Positions 1 through 8,900 of a stretch of 64,000 nucleotides of DNA are shown in pieces (the first letter of the stretch is position 1; each line of letters begins with the position of its first letter). The translations under genes and the position numbers were made by a program. This DNA comes from Verrucomicrobiota bacterium (GTDB lineage: Bacteria; Verrucomicrobiota; Kiritimatiellia; CAIVKH01), in the NCBI GenBank assembly GCA_024233345.1, contig JACKPT010000002.1, forward strand, positions 124,001-188,000, given 5' to 3'. Under the pieces are notes generated by a model that was not told the DNA's origin, searched no databases, and saw only the letters and a program-made list of their open reading frames with translations.

Positions 1-1067
1 AGATTTCCACCCTTGCCCCCGGGTTACCGCCGACATGGAAATCGGGCGGCCTGGTCTACATGGACGGCCAATTTGATGATGCGCGCATGCTTATGCGGCT
101 GGCTTTTTGCATCGCATCCTCCGGTGGCTCACTCAGCACCTATACCGACTTGACCGGGTTCGGGCGCGATCGGGATGGCCTGCGCACCGTCAGGCTGAGG
201 GACAGGATCACCGGAGAGACTTCGAGTCTGCGTGCAAACGTTGTCATCAATGCTACCGGGCCATTCACCGACGAGCTTCGGCGATTGGAAGTGCCTGGTG
301 CTCAGCCGCAGGTTGCGGTCAGTCGCGGTATCCATCTGGTGCTCGATCCATCCCTGCTCGGTGGTGAGACTGCGGTGATTCTTCCCCATACTGAGGACGG
401 GCGTGTCCTGTTTGCCATCCCCTGGCGGGGAAAGATCTTATACGGCACCACCGACACCTCAATGCCAGGGCCTGAGCAGGATCCGATTGCCGGTGCCGAC
501 GAGGTGGCCTACCTGCTGCAACACAGCGAGCAGATTTTCGGTCGATCCGTGTCCGCCGAGATGATCCATGGCCTCTTCGCCGGGTTGCGCCCCCTGGCTG
601 CCGCGCCAGGCCGGCAGGCCACCGCGTCAATCAGTCGAGATGCCAGGGTTGAGGTTTCAACCCAGGGCCTGGTATCCATCTATGGCGGCAAATGGACGAC
701 CTGTCGAAGTATGGCGGAGAGGGCCGTGGATCAGGCACTTGCGGTCGGTAAACTTCCTTTTCGTCCTGCCCGTACCCATGAGCTGAAACTTGCTGGCCCT
801 TTGCCCGAAGTACCCGATCGTGCGGATCGACTGACCCGGGATCAGGTGGCCTGGTTTGTTCAGGAAGAGCGGGCAAAAACCCTTGATGATGTGCTAACCC
901 GCCGCACGGGTCTTTCCCTGTTGGATGCCAAAGCTGCCGTCGCTATTGCGCCTGTCTGTGCACACTGGATGGCCGATTTTCTGGACTGGTCCGACCATGA
1001 AACCCAACGGCAGGTTACCGCCTATCAGGAGCGTATGCGTCGCCAGTGGGAACCATTGAACCGTTGA
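1..1067 (+). CDS. glpD: Glycerol-3-phosphate dehydrogenase (FAD-dependent), 3' part
   Basis: The gene enters from the left edge: the frame is open from base 3 and ends in TGA at 1065-1067, leaving about 355 C-terminal residues. The enzyme oxidises sn-glycerol 3-phosphate to dihydroxyacetone phosphate at the membrane and passes electrons to quinone. Seen here are the DGQFDDARML segment just inside the window, a GTTDT motif in the FAD/substrate region, the conserved YGGKWTT motif and a C-terminal helical domain typical of GlpD. The N-terminal Rossmann GxGxxG segment lies outside the window. It converges on queA with no spacer between the stop codons. Family assignment is firm; the missing N-terminus prevents a length check. 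Confidence 0.9.
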   Translation, partial: ISTLAPGLPPTWKSGGLVYMDGQFDDARMLMRLAFCIASSGGSLSTYTDLTGFGRDRDGLRTVRLRDRITGETSSLRANVVINATGPFTDELRRLEVPGAQPQVAVSRGIHLVLDPSLLGGETAVILPHTEDGRVLFAIPWRGKILYGTTDTSMPGPEQDPIAGADEVAYLLQHSEQIFGRSVSAEMIHGLFAGLRPLAAAPGRQATASISRDARVEVSTQGLVSIYGGKWTTCRSMAERAVDQALAVGKLPFRPARTHELKLAGPLPEVPDRADRLTRDQVAWFVQEERAKTLDDVLTRRTGLSLLDAKAAVAIAPVCAHWMADFLDWSDHETQRQVTAYQERMRRQWEPLNR

Positions 1068-2141
1068 TTACAGAATCAGCATGCAATCGCCATAGCTGAA
1101 AAATCGGTATTTCTCCTGAACCGCCTGCCGGTATGCCTCCATCACCAGATCATAACCAGCCAGCGCGCAGACCATCATGAGCAAGGTTGATTTGGGCAGG
1201 TGAAGGTTGGTGATCATGGCATCGACCGCCTTGAAGGTGTAGGGCGGCGTGATGAACAGTCCGCTTCGTCCCTCGCCGGGATGAATGACTCCCTGATCAT
1301 CCGCCACAGTCTCCAGGGTGCGCACGCTGGTGGATCCCACCGCGACAATCCGGCCCCCTGCCTGCCGGGCGTGCAGGATGGCCTCACCCGCCTCCGGGGT
1401 TACCGTGAACCGCTCTTCATCCATGCGGTGGTCGGCAACCTCTTCGGCCACGACCGGGCGAAAGGTCCCAATGCCGGTATGAAGGGTGATTTCGGTACGG
1501 CCTACCCCCTTGGCTTCGAGTGCGCGAAAGACCTCGGGGGTGAAGTGCAGTCCCGCTGTGGGTGCCGCAACCGCACCGGTATGGCGGGCATACATGGTTT
1601 GGTAATCCTGCTGATCCTGCTCGGTGGCCCGGCCCTGTTCCCGGTCGATATAGGGGGGAAGGGGAGGGTATCCGATCCGGTCGATCACCATCAGCAAGGG
1701 TTCGACGGATGTCAGTTCAACCACCGCCCGACCCCGCTCGCCTGTCTCCAGCACCACCGCCGTCAGCGGAACCGAGCCATGCGCCGCCTCAATTGCATCC
1801 TTCTCGGGAAAACACAGGACTTGCCCCGGATCCGGCCGCCGGGATCCGGATCGGAGAAGTGCATCCCATCGTCCCGTCGATTTTTCCTCAAGCAGCAGCA
1901 ATTCCACCTTCCCTCCGGAACCTTGCTTGTAACCGAATAATCGCGCGGGCAGAACCTTGGTATTGTTGAGCACAAGCAGGTCCATGGGCCGCAAGTATGC
2001 TGGTACATCCCGGAAAATACGGTGCTGAATACTCCCCTTTTGTCGGTCTAAAACCATCAATCGGGACGAATCTCTGGGTTTGACCGGGTGCTGCGCAATC
2101 AGCCCTTCCGGTAAGTCATAATCAAAAAGTGAAGTTTTCAT
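1068..2141 (-). CDS. queA: S-adenosylmethionine:tRNA ribosyltransferase-isomerase
   Basis: QueA transfers and isomerises the ribosyl moiety of AdoMet onto 7-aminomethyl-7-deazaguanine in tRNA, giving epoxyqueuosine at wobble position 34. The 357-residue length matches the family. The N-terminus (FDYDLPEGLIAQHP), the LLVLNNTKVLPARL segment, the GAVAAPTAGLHFT motif and the TNLHLPKSTLLMMV stretch near the C-terminus are all family signatures. It is divergent from the pseudopilin gene at 2257 (115-bp gap) and converges on glpD with abutting stops. No other queuosine gene is visible, so it seems to be a stand-alone tRNA-modification gene. Confidence 0.96.
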   Translation of the reverse strand: MKTSLFDYDLPEGLIAQHPVKPRDSSRLMVLDRQKGSIQHRIFRDVPAYLRPMDLLVLNNTKVLPARLFGYKQGSGGKVELLLLEEKSTGRWDALLRSGSRRPDPGQVLCFPEKDAIEAAHGSVPLTAVVLETGERGRAVVELTSVEPLLMVIDRIGYPPLPPYIDREQGRATEQDQQDYQTMYARHTGAVAAPTAGLHFTPEVFRALEAKGVGRTEITLHTGIGTFRPVVAEEVADHRMDEERFTVTPEAGEAILHARQAGGRIVAVGSTSVRTLETVADDQGVIHPGEGRSGLFITPPYTFKAVDAMITNLHLPKSTLLMMVCALAGYDLVMEAYRQAVQEKYRFFSYGDCMLIL

Positions 2142-2177
2142 CAGAAAAACAGCTCAAAAAAAGCATGGTCTGCACGA

Positions 2178-2206
2178 TTGACGGCTTTTGTCCGAATGGG
2201 TAACAA
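2178..2206 (+). promoter_or_regulatory. Predicted sigma-70 promoter of the pseudopilin gene
   Basis: TTGACG at 2178-2183, a 17-base spacer, then TAACAA at 2201-2206. It lies about 50 bp before the ATG, which has an AGGAG ribosome-binding site at 2244-2248. Sequence match only. Confidence 0.5.
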
Positions 2207-2256
2207 TAAGCATAACCCTAACCGGAACAACATTCCACGAAACAGGAGTATAGAAC

Positions 2257-2913
2257 ATGATCGGTCTTCTTCGGACAAAAAAGAAAAAAGGTTTTACTTT
2301 GATTGAGCTGCTGGTGGTGATCGCGATCATCGCCCTGCTCGCCGCCCTGCTCACCCCGGCAGTGACCTCGGCTCTGCTTCGTGGTCAGGTGACCCAGGTC
2401 CGGAACAATGGAGTCAATCTGTACAAACTTCTGTTCGCGCGTGATTTGGATAATCCGCTCGGACTGCAGACCACTGGCGCCCGCGCCGCGTGGCCTCAAT
2501 CAACCGGGACCAAGGTATTTGCCGATTCCACAGACTTTTTTGCGGAGATGGTCACCAACGATGTCTTTGGGCTGAGTTATAACTTTTTTGCTGCCCCGGG
2601 CATTATTCCCGCCATCAATGAAACGGAGTTTCTGGATGGGGAGTTGAGAAATGCATGGGTCATTGCAGAAGATGTCTCGGCATCGTTCAAGGTTTCCACC
2701 CCCGTGCTCTTTACCCAGAATATTGATGCCGATGGTCTCGATGCATTTGTTGGCTTGAATGAGGATGAATTGCCCTTCGGTACCCGCGCGGGTGTCATTG
2801 TGCAATACGGTGGCGCTGGGTTTGACATCGATCAATCCACGGCTCTGGGCACCAACTTCAACCCGACAGCGGCCGCCAACACCGTTCTGTATCCGAAGAA
2901 CGGCCAATACTGA
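2257..2913 (+). CDS. Type IV pilin / type II pseudopilin-like protein
   Basis: A 218-residue protein with a class III prepilin signal: a short lysine-rich leader (TKKKK), the peptidase site G-FTLIE and a long hydrophobic helix (LLVVIAIIALLAALLTPAV, residues 17-35). A prepilin peptidase would cleave before the Phe, and the helix would pack into a pilus-like fibre or anchor the protein in the inner membrane. The C-terminal 180 residues show no family I recognise and lack the cysteine pair of many pilins. AGGAG lies 8 bases before the ATG. The gene stands alone between its own promoter and a terminator, as is common for the many scattered pseudopilin-like genes of PVC bacteria. Exact function is unknown. 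Confidence 0.75.
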   Translation: MIGLLRTKKKKGFTLIELLVVIAIIALLAALLTPAVTSALLRGQVTQVRNNGVNLYKLLFARDLDNPLGLQTTGARAAWPQSTGTKVFADSTDFFAEMVTNDVFGLSYNFFAAPGIIPAINETEFLDGELRNAWVIAEDVSASFKVSTPVLFTQNIDADGLDAFVGLNEDELPFGTRAGVIVQYGGAGFDIDQSTALGTNFNPTAAANTVLYPKNGQY

Positions 2914-2941
2914 CCGGCCCCTGATCGTTTCGATCTGATAC

Positions 2942-2983
2942 ACCTCGCGATTGGCTTTGCATTGCCAGTCGCGAGGTTTTATT
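2942..2983 (+). terminator. Rho-independent terminator after the pseudopilin gene
   Basis: A 14-bp stem with one G-T wobble (arms 2942-2955 and 2964-2977, 8-base loop) followed by TTTTATTTT. It separates the pseudopilin gene from glmS. Confidence 0.85.
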
Positions 2984-3009
2984 TTGGTTGGCCTTGAGGA
3001 GAAACAACC

Positions 3010-4851
3010 ATGTGCGGAATTGTTGGCTATATTGGATCCAAGGAAGCGGCGGAGATTCTGCTGGATGGCTTGCGGCGACTGGAATACCGGGGTTATGATT
3101 CATCCGGTCTGGCAATCCTCGACGCGTCATCAACCTTGCATGTATCCAAAGCGGTGGGCCGTCTTTCCGAGTTGGAAGCCAAGCTGGAAGCGGGTCCGCT
3201 TCATGGTACCCGGGGCATCGGGCATACCCGATGGGCGACCCATGGCGAGCCGTCTGAGCGTAATGCCCATCCACATATGGATGAATCCGGCTCCCTGGCC
3301 GTGGTCCATAATGGCATCATTGAAAACTACCAGGAGCTGAAAGCTGAACTGCAGCAACAGGATTGCACGTTCCAGTCCGATACCGATACCGAAGTGCTGC
3401 CACACCTGATTGCCCGTGAACAAGCGCAGGGGGCCTCCACCCTGCTGGAGGCGGTACGCAAGGCGCTGTCCAAAGCTCGTGGCGCTTATGCCCTCGGGGT
3501 AATTTCCAAGGACGATCCGGATACGATTTATGCAGCCCGGCTGGGTAGCCCGCTGGTGATCGGGGTCGGGGAAGGCGAGTATTTCATCGCCAGCGATGTC
3601 CCGGCCGTGGTCAGCCGGATTCAAAAAGTGATTTACCTCAAGGATGGCGAGGTCGCGGCCCTGACTCCGGATGGCGTCAAGGTCTATACCCTCGCCGGCG
3701 ATGAAGTTCCAGTCACCCTGTCGGATGTCACCATTCGTGCCGAGGATGCCGAGAAGGCTGGCTTTGAAACCTTCATGCTCAAGGAAATCCACGAGCAGCC
3801 TCGCATTTTGCGCAACCTGCTCCGCAAGCATACCCTGGATGGCCGGGTCAACCTTGCGATTGATGGCCTGTCCAACGACTACTTTCGCAAACTGAACCGG
3901 GTGATGATCATCTCCTGCGGGACCGCCTACCATGCGGGGATGTATGGCAAGCTGCTGATGGAGCATGTCTGCAACATCGCAGTCGAGGTGGATCTGGCCA
4001 GTGAATTCCGCTACCGGGATCCCAAAGTCGATCCCGGCACCCTGATTATTCCGGTTTCCCAGTCGGGAGAGACCGCAGACACCCTCGCCTCGATCCGCAT
4101 GGCCCGGGCCTGGGGGTGCAAGGTGCTCTCGATCTGCAATGTGCAGGACAGCAGCCTGGTCCGGGACAGCGACGCGGTGCTCTACACGGAAGCCGGTCCG
4201 GAAATTGGCGTCGCTTCGACCAAGGCCTATACCGCGCAGTTGATGGCGTTCGTGCTGCTCACCCTCGCCATGGGGCGGGCCCGCAATGAAATCACCCCGG
4301 AGGTTGAGACCGAGCTACTCGAAGACCTCGCCCAGATTCCCGATGCAATTCACTATGTCATCGACCGCAAGGATGACATCAACCAGATTGCCGAAAAGCA
4401 TCACGACGGCCCGAGTTCCCTCTATCTGGGCCGGAAGTTCAACTATCCCACCGCGCTGGAAGGCGCGTTGAAAAACAAGGAAATCTCCTATCAGCATGCC
4501 GAAGGGTATGCTGCGGGAGAAATGAAGCACGGACCGATTGCCTTGATCAATGAGTACCTTCCGGTGATCTGTATCTGCACCAGGACCCGGGATGAGGTGT
4601 ACGAGAAGATGATCTCCAATATGAAGGAAGTGGAGGCTCGGCACGGGCGGTTGATCGCGGTGGCGACGGATGGCGATACCGCCGTGAAGGCATTTGCCGA
4701 AGACATCATGTATGTCCCGGCGATCCGGGATGAATTTTCACCCATGGTGAATGTGGTTGCCTTGCAACTGTTGGCCTATTATGCCGCCCAGGCCCGGGGC
4801 ACCGATATCGATAAACCCCGCAACCTCGCCAAAAGCGTCACCGTCGAGTAG
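3010..4851 (+). CDS. glmS: Glutamine--fructose-6-phosphate aminotransferase (isomerising)
   Basis: GlmS makes glucosamine 6-phosphate from fructose 6-phosphate and glutamine, the first committed step to UDP-GlcNAc. At 613 residues it is full length. The N-terminus is MCGIVGYIG with the catalytic Cys as residue 2, so the start is certain; GAGGAG precedes it. The HTRWATHGEP segment belongs to the glutaminase domain. Two SIS domains follow, with SCGTAYHAG and SQSGETADT sugar-phosphate motifs, and the C-terminus DKPRNLAKSVTVE is the family signature. murA follows after 20 bases, so two UDP-GlcNAc/peptidoglycan precursor steps probably share a transcript. The short upstream region has a terminator but nothing I can fold as a glmS ribozyme. 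Confidence 0.98.
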   Translation: MCGIVGYIGSKEAAEILLDGLRRLEYRGYDSSGLAILDASSTLHVSKAVGRLSELEAKLEAGPLHGTRGIGHTRWATHGEPSERNAHPHMDESGSLAVVHNGIIENYQELKAELQQQDCTFQSDTDTEVLPHLIAREQAQGASTLLEAVRKALSKARGAYALGVISKDDPDTIYAARLGSPLVIGVGEGEYFIASDVPAVVSRIQKVIYLKDGEVAALTPDGVKVYTLAGDEVPVTLSDVTIRAEDAEKAGFETFMLKEIHEQPRILRNLLRKHTLDGRVNLAIDGLSNDYFRKLNRVMIISCGTAYHAGMYGKLLMEHVCNIAVEVDLASEFRYRDPKVDPGTLIIPVSQSGETADTLASIRMARAWGCKVLSICNVQDSSLVRDSDAVLYTEAGPEIGVASTKAYTAQLMAFVLLTLAMGRARNEITPEVETELLEDLAQIPDAIHYVIDRKDDINQIAEKHHDGPSSLYLGRKFNYPTALEGALKNKEISYQHAEGYAAGEMKHGPIALINEYLPVICICTRTRDEVYEKMISNMKEVEARHGRLIAVATDGDTAVKAFAEDIMYVPAIRDEFSPMVNVVALQLLAYYAAQARGTDIDKPRNLAKSVTVE

Positions 4852-4871
4852 ACCCGGTCGGCCTGATTGTC

Positions 4872-6152
4872 ATGACGAAGTTGATCATTGAAGGAGGCCG
4901 GCCTTTGCGGGGATCGTTTACCGCGTCCGGCAATAAGAATGCCGCCCTGCCGATGCTGGCGGCCTCCCTGCTGACTTCGGAGCCGGTGACCCTCCACAAT
5001 GTTCCCGCCATTCGCGATGTGCAGGTGATGATGAATCTGCTTGAAGCCTATGGGGTTGCCATCGAGCGGGCCGGTTCCTCGGTCACCCTGACCGCAGCCA
5101 GCCTGTCCTCCCGAATCCCGGATCCGGAACTCTTCAGCAAAGTTCGCGCTTCCATCCTGGTCGCTGGCCCCCTGGCTGCCCGGACCGGCAAAGCCGAGCT
5201 TCATCCCCCCGGCGGGGATGTCATTGGCCGCCGCCGGATTGATACCCATATCGAGGGTCTCGCCAGACTGGGCTACCGGTTCAGCCGGGACACCAAAATC
5301 CGGTTCAGCCGCAAGGGTCCGGCCCGGGGGACCTCCATGCTGTTGGATGAAGCCAGTGTGACCGCGACCGAGAATATCCTGATGGCCGCGACCCTCGCCG
5401 AGGGGGAAACCGTCATTTATAACGCGGCCTGTGAACCCCATGTGCAAAATCTGGGTGAGTTGCTGATTGCGATGGGCGCCGAGATCTCGGGACTGGGAAC
5501 CAACCGGATCACCGTTCGAGGCGTTCGGGAGCTCCACGGGGCGGAGCTGGCCATCGGTCCCGACTATGTCGAAGTCGGTAGCTATATGGCTGCGGCCTTT
5601 GCCACCGGAGGACGGGTTCGCTTCAAGGACCTGGCCAGACGCCCGGAACTGGATGTGATCGGAAAAGCCTGCACCAAATTAGGCGCTACCTGGAAAAAGA
5701 CAGGGCAGGATCTTGTCGTGGACGGTACGCGGCCCCGGGAGATTGTCGACGATGTCGGACAGGCCATCCCCAAGCTGGACGATGGCATCTGGCCCTCGTT
5801 CCCTTCAGACCTGATGAGTGTGGCAATTGTCCTCGCCACCCAGTGCCGCGGGTCCATGCTGTTTCATGAAAAATTGTTTGAGAGCCGGATGGTTTTTGTC
5901 GATCGCCTGATCGAAATGGGGGCGCGGATTGTTCAGTGCGATCCCCACCGGGTCCTGGTGCAAGGCCCCTGCCAACTGCAGGGTATCGCGATGAGTTCAC
6001 CGGACATCCGGGCAGGGATTGCCCTCTTGATCGCCGCCCTGTGCGCCGAGGGAACCAGTGTGATTCACAGCGCCGAGGTGATCGACCGGGGCTATGAGCG
6101 CATCGACCAGCAACTTGCGATGCTCGGTGCGGCCATCCATCGGGAAGGGTGA
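4872..6152 (+). CDS. murA: UDP-N-acetylglucosamine 1-carboxyvinyltransferase with Asp for catalytic Cys
   Basis: MurA transfers enolpyruvate from PEP to UDP-GlcNAc, the first committed step of peptidoglycan synthesis in the cytoplasm. The 426-residue length and the motifs SGNKNAALPMLAA (residues 19-31), VRASILVAGPLAA and DRGYERI near the C-terminus fit the EPSP-synthase-like family. In the active-site loop the usual GGC-IG reads GGDVIGRR: residue 116, codon GAT at 5217-5219, is Asp where most MurA proteins have the fosfomycin-targeted Cys. The same change is known in chlamydial and mycobacterial MurA and makes them insensitive to fosfomycin. It sits 20 bp downstream of glmS. Active enzyme is expected because Asp variants elsewhere are functional. 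Confidence 0.96.
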   Translation: MTKLIIEGGRPLRGSFTASGNKNAALPMLAASLLTSEPVTLHNVPAIRDVQVMMNLLEAYGVAIERAGSSVTLTAASLSSRIPDPELFSKVRASILVAGPLAARTGKAELHPPGGDVIGRRRIDTHIEGLARLGYRFSRDTKIRFSRKGPARGTSMLLDEASVTATENILMAATLAEGETVIYNAACEPHVQNLGELLIAMGAEISGLGTNRITVRGVRELHGAELAIGPDYVEVGSYMAAAFATGGRVRFKDLARRPELDVIGKACTKLGATWKKTGQDLVVDGTRPREIVDDVGQAIPKLDDGIWPSFPSDLMSVAIVLATQCRGSMLFHEKLFESRMVFVDRLIEMGARIVQCDPHRVLVQGPCQLQGIAMSSPDIRAGIALLIAALCAEGTSVIHSAEVIDRGYERIDQQLAMLGAAIHREG

Positions 6153-6239
6153 AACTGCCCATCGCCACGAGCCCGTGAACGGTGGGCGCGAAAGAATCAG
6201 ATTGCCTTCTCGGGAATCGGCCCTATGGATGACGGGGTC

Positions 6240-7388
6240 ATGAACACAATTGCTCTCTATTCCGCTTTGGTACAATGCGAGCCCGGTCTGGAACCGCTGC
6301 TGGGCCGGGAACTTCAAGGGTTGGGCCTGAAGCCGGATTTTCGCGGTCCGCGCATTCCCGGCTCCATCAAACTTCGGGGGAGTCTGGAAACCTTCTATCG
6401 CATCAACCTCTGCTCGGCTCTGGCTTCGAGGGTTTTGGTGCAGGTTGGTTCCTTCAAGGCCGATCACTTCGACCGGTTCGAAAAGGAACTCGGTCGGATC
6501 GACTGGTCGCCCTGGCTGATTCCGGGGCAGCCGTTGCGGGTGGATGCCGTTTCCCGCCAATCCCGTTTGTACCACGAAGGTGCATTGGTGCAGCGGACGA
6601 TCGATCTGCTCAAGCTGCCACAACCGGAAGCGGACGGAGAAGCGATCCAGAAGATCTATCTGCGGATGGTTCATAATCAATGCCAAGTGTTTGTTGATGC
6701 TTCGGGAGAGCCGCTGAGCCGCCGCGGGTACCGGTTGGCGGTGGCCAAGGCCCCCCTGAAGGAAACCCTCGCCGCCGCTTTATTGATGGTGTCGGGGTGG
6801 GAAGGGGCAGGGCCGCTTCTCGATCCCTTTTGCGGTTCGGGAACCATTGCCATCGAAGCGGCCCGGATGGCCGCGCGGATCCCCCCCGGTTGGGATCGAA
6901 CGTTTGCCTGTGAGCATTGGCCGGGGTTTGATGCTGCAATCCGACCTACGGTTCGTGAGGCTTGCGGCTTGAACATTCGCACCCCGGCGTCCTCGCCCTT
7001 GATCCTCGCCTCGGACCGGGATACCGGCGCGGTGGAATCCGCAAAGGAAAATGCCCGGCGCGCGGGCGTTCCGGGCTGGATCGACTTCACCTGCCGTCCG
7101 GTTTCTTCTGTGGCGTTTCCCGAACCGCTCGGGCACCTGGTCACCAACCCGCCCTATGGAATCCGATTGAGCGGTGGCAAGGATCTACGTAATCTTTATG
7201 CATCCCTTGGCAACCTGCTGCGTAAATCCGCCCCCGGCTGGCGAACCACCCTGGTCTGTCCGACCGTCCAGTTGGCAAAGCAGACCGGGCTTCCCCTCGA
7301 ACCTGCCCTCACTCTCCGCCACGGCGGGATCAGCTTGATCTTCTGGTCTTCACCGAAGGATTCACCGCATGAGTCACGTACCACGTGA
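6240..7388 (+). CDS. THUMP-domain 23S rRNA (guanine-N2) methyltransferase, RlmL type
   Basis: An N-terminal ferredoxin-like/THUMP half (about residues 1-160) is followed by a Rossmann methyltransferase. The latter carries the AdoMet motif DPFCGSGTIAIEAA and the N2-guanine catalytic motif NPPYG. This matches the RlmL/YpsC family that makes m2G in 23S rRNA. I chose the ATG at 6240 (382 aa) because MNTIALYSALVQCEPGLE aligns with family N-termini. An in-frame ATG at 6225 adds five residues but overlaps a TATGGA element that could be the -10 box of a promoter (TTGCCT, 16 bases, TATGGA). The 72-bp gap after murA suggests separate transcription. It is single-domain, without the RlmK half of the E. 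coli fusion. Confidence 0.85.
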   Translation: MNTIALYSALVQCEPGLEPLLGRELQGLGLKPDFRGPRIPGSIKLRGSLETFYRINLCSALASRVLVQVGSFKADHFDRFEKELGRIDWSPWLIPGQPLRVDAVSRQSRLYHEGALVQRTIDLLKLPQPEADGEAIQKIYLRMVHNQCQVFVDASGEPLSRRGYRLAVAKAPLKETLAAALLMVSGWEGAGPLLDPFCGSGTIAIEAARMAARIPPGWDRTFACEHWPGFDAAIRPTVREACGLNIRTPASSPLILASDRDTGAVESAKENARRAGVPGWIDFTCRPVSSVAFPEPLGHLVTNPPYGIRLSGGKDLRNLYASLGNLLRKSAPGWRTTLVCPTVQLAKQTGLPLEPALTLRHGGISLIFWSSPKDSPHESRTT

Positions 7389-7454
7389 CAACGTGGTCAC
7401 CTGATAATGCGACAATAAACGGGTATCCCCATTATCGCGTTTTTCCAACCCCAC

Positions 7455-7476
7455 GAATTCAATCTCCAAGTGCAAC
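7455..7476 (+). repeat. Left terminal inverted repeat of the IS30 element
   Basis: Begins GAATTC and contains CAAGTGCAA. It matches the reverse complement of 8505-8526 at about 15 of 22 positions. Confidence 0.6.
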
Positions 7477-8436
7477 AAGGTTGAGCTTCAAGGACTCGGT
7501 CGGGGTTCGATAACCCAGGCACTTCCTAGGACGTTGGTTGAGAGCGAGGACGGCCTGTTGGATCTCACGGGGGTGCACCCCCGTGAGATCGCGCCCTCGA
7601 GGAAAGTACTGCCGCAGCAGCCCGTTGGTATTTTCATTCAATCCTCGCTCCCATGAATGATACGGATGAGCAAAGTACACCTCCGTGCCCAGCGCCTCTT
7701 CCAGCTCGCTAAACTGACTAAACTCCATTCCGTTATCGACGGTCATGGTATGCACCGGCAGAGGGTGTTTTAAACGCCTCAATGGTCGCCTCGTTATACG
7801 CCGAGGCCGTGCGCGCCCCAGTTTGCAGGCCACCAGATACCGGGTCTGGCGCTCCACATGCGTGGCAATCCCCGCCTGTCCCCTCTGTGGTCCGCGCACG
7901 GTGTCGCTTTCCCAGTCACCGATCCGTTGGCGCTGGTCGATGATCGTAGGACGTTGATCGATGGTTTTGAAGTTCCGAATGCGCTTGAAACGCTTGTTTC
8001 CCCGCCATCCGTATGTATGGCGGCGATGTCCCTGACGTAAATACGGACCGTAATCAACCCCGTCGCGGGCTGCCGACAGAATGAAACGATAGATCGTCTC
8101 GTGACACACCCGCATTGAGTCCGGCCGCTTCTCGTAGCCAAGACGTCCGGCGATCTGTTCGGGCGACCAGTAACAACGAAGCTTCTTATCCACATACGCT
8201 CGAAGCTTCTGGTCGGCCATCTTGTTCCTCCGTCGCGGCTTATGCCGGGCAGCCTGCGCCAGCCGCTCCGCTTGATGAGCCCGATAAACGCGCACACCCC
8301 CGTTCCTTCTGATCTCCCGGCTGATCGTCGACACCGCGCGGCCCAGCTGAACGGCAATCTGACTCAGCGTCGATCCCTGTTTTAGCTCTATCATGATGAC
8401 TTCTCGCTCGTGTACGCTAAGATGATGATATCCCAA
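7459..8436 (-). CDS. IS30-family DDE transposase
   Basis: The 325-residue protein has an N-terminal helix-turn-helix (LSQIAVQLGRAVSTISREIRR, read here in two parts) that binds the element ends. A DDE catalytic core follows: first Asp in IGDWESD, second Asp in TVDNGMEF, Glu in WERGLNENTNG. The NENTNGLLRQYFPRG stretch is an IS30 hallmark. The protein would cut and join the IS ends at new targets. Length is normal and no interruption is visible, so it may be active. The start ATG is preceded by a short leader between the right inverted repeat and the gene. Confidence 0.95.
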   Translation of the reverse strand: MGYHHLSVHEREVIMIELKQGSTLSQIAVQLGRAVSTISREIRRNGGVRVYRAHQAERLAQAARHKPRRRNKMADQKLRAYVDKKLRCYWSPEQIAGRLGYEKRPDSMRVCHETIYRFILSAARDGVDYGPYLRQGHRRHTYGWRGNKRFKRIRNFKTIDQRPTIIDQRQRIGDWESDTVRGPQRGQAGIATHVERQTRYLVACKLGRARPRRITRRPLRRLKHPLPVHTMTVDNGMEFSQFSELEEALGTEVYFAHPYHSWERGLNENTNGLLRQYFPRGRDLTGVHPREIQQAVLALNQRPRKCLGYRTPTESLKLNLVALGD

Positions 8437-8504
8437 GGCTTGTCTCCTTTATGTTCATGGTTCGACTGTATCGAACCGGACAAGTCCTTGGGACTTCCAC
8501 TTTC

Positions 8505-8526
8505 ATTGCACTTGATTTTAGAATCC
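8505..8526 (-). repeat. Right terminal inverted repeat of the IS30 element
   Basis: The complement reads GGATTC, then CAAGTGCAA, pairing with the left repeat. It lies 69 bp upstream of the transposase start. Confidence 0.6.
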
Positions 8527-8701
8527 GCGCCCTTGGAACTTTTTCTGCCTCTTTTTCCAACCCTTGGAAAACTGGCACAATGCCCTCGGTATGCTCAACC
8601 GCCTGGCAATACGCCTCGATCGCGAACCCCCGCCGTTTATCAACCCATTAACCCGGGGGCAGCCAACAAACCAGAGGGACCGAGTGTCGTCCCCCCGGAG
8701 T

Positions 8702-8776
8702 GTAGCGCCGATTTCCATATCGGCGACTTACCCCGCTCGCCGCAACAGCCAACGCCCATTCGGAGATGGGCGCTAC
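8702..8776. repeat. Composite palindromic dispersed repeat, copy 1
   Basis: The outer arms GTAGCGCC and GGCGCTAC enclose two smaller hairpins (GCCGAT..ATCGGC and CGCCCAT..ATGGGCG), so a single strand could fold into a cloverleaf-like structure. It is nearly identical to 9231-9304, and similarity continues about 30 bp to the left (from CCAGAGGGA). Reminiscent of REP/RAYT-mobilised elements. Confidence 0.75.
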
Positions 8777-8881
8777 GCGTGACATCGACGACTCATTGCC
8801 TGATTAATCTCCCAGAGGGATAACGAGGGGAAAAAGACAGGACACGGAGATGGCCCACGGATTCACGGATCGACAATGTGG

Positions 8882-8900
8882 CACGGCCAGCTTGGCCGTG
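8882..8900. repeat. 19-bp palindrome (CACGGCCA/TGGCCGTG)
   Basis: Arms CACGGCCA and TGGCCGTG are separated by three bases. No T-run follows, so it is not an obvious terminator. Only one copy was noticed in the window. Confidence 0.5.

Larger units (their letters stand above)
7455..8526 (-). mobile_element. IS30-family insertion sequence
   Basis: A single transposase gene is enclosed by imperfect terminal inverted repeats about 22 bp long (7455-7476 and 8505-8526), giving an element of about 1,072 bp. The repeats share the CAAGTGCAA core typical of IS30-family ends, and the left repeat overlaps the transposase 3' end. The element appears intact. I could not establish a target-site duplication. 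It lies between rlmL and a non-coding, repeat-bearing stretch next to the cassette array. Confidence 0.8.

Noticed and set aside
2914..3009. glmS ribozyme or other riboswitch before glmS
   Set aside because: The gap holds a terminator of the upstream gene and an SD only; no conserved ribozyme core could be placed.
7389..7454. Terminator after the RlmL-type gene
   Set aside because: A 7-bp stem (GATAATG/CATTATC) precedes GCGTTTTT but the loop is over 20 bases, so it is too weak to list.
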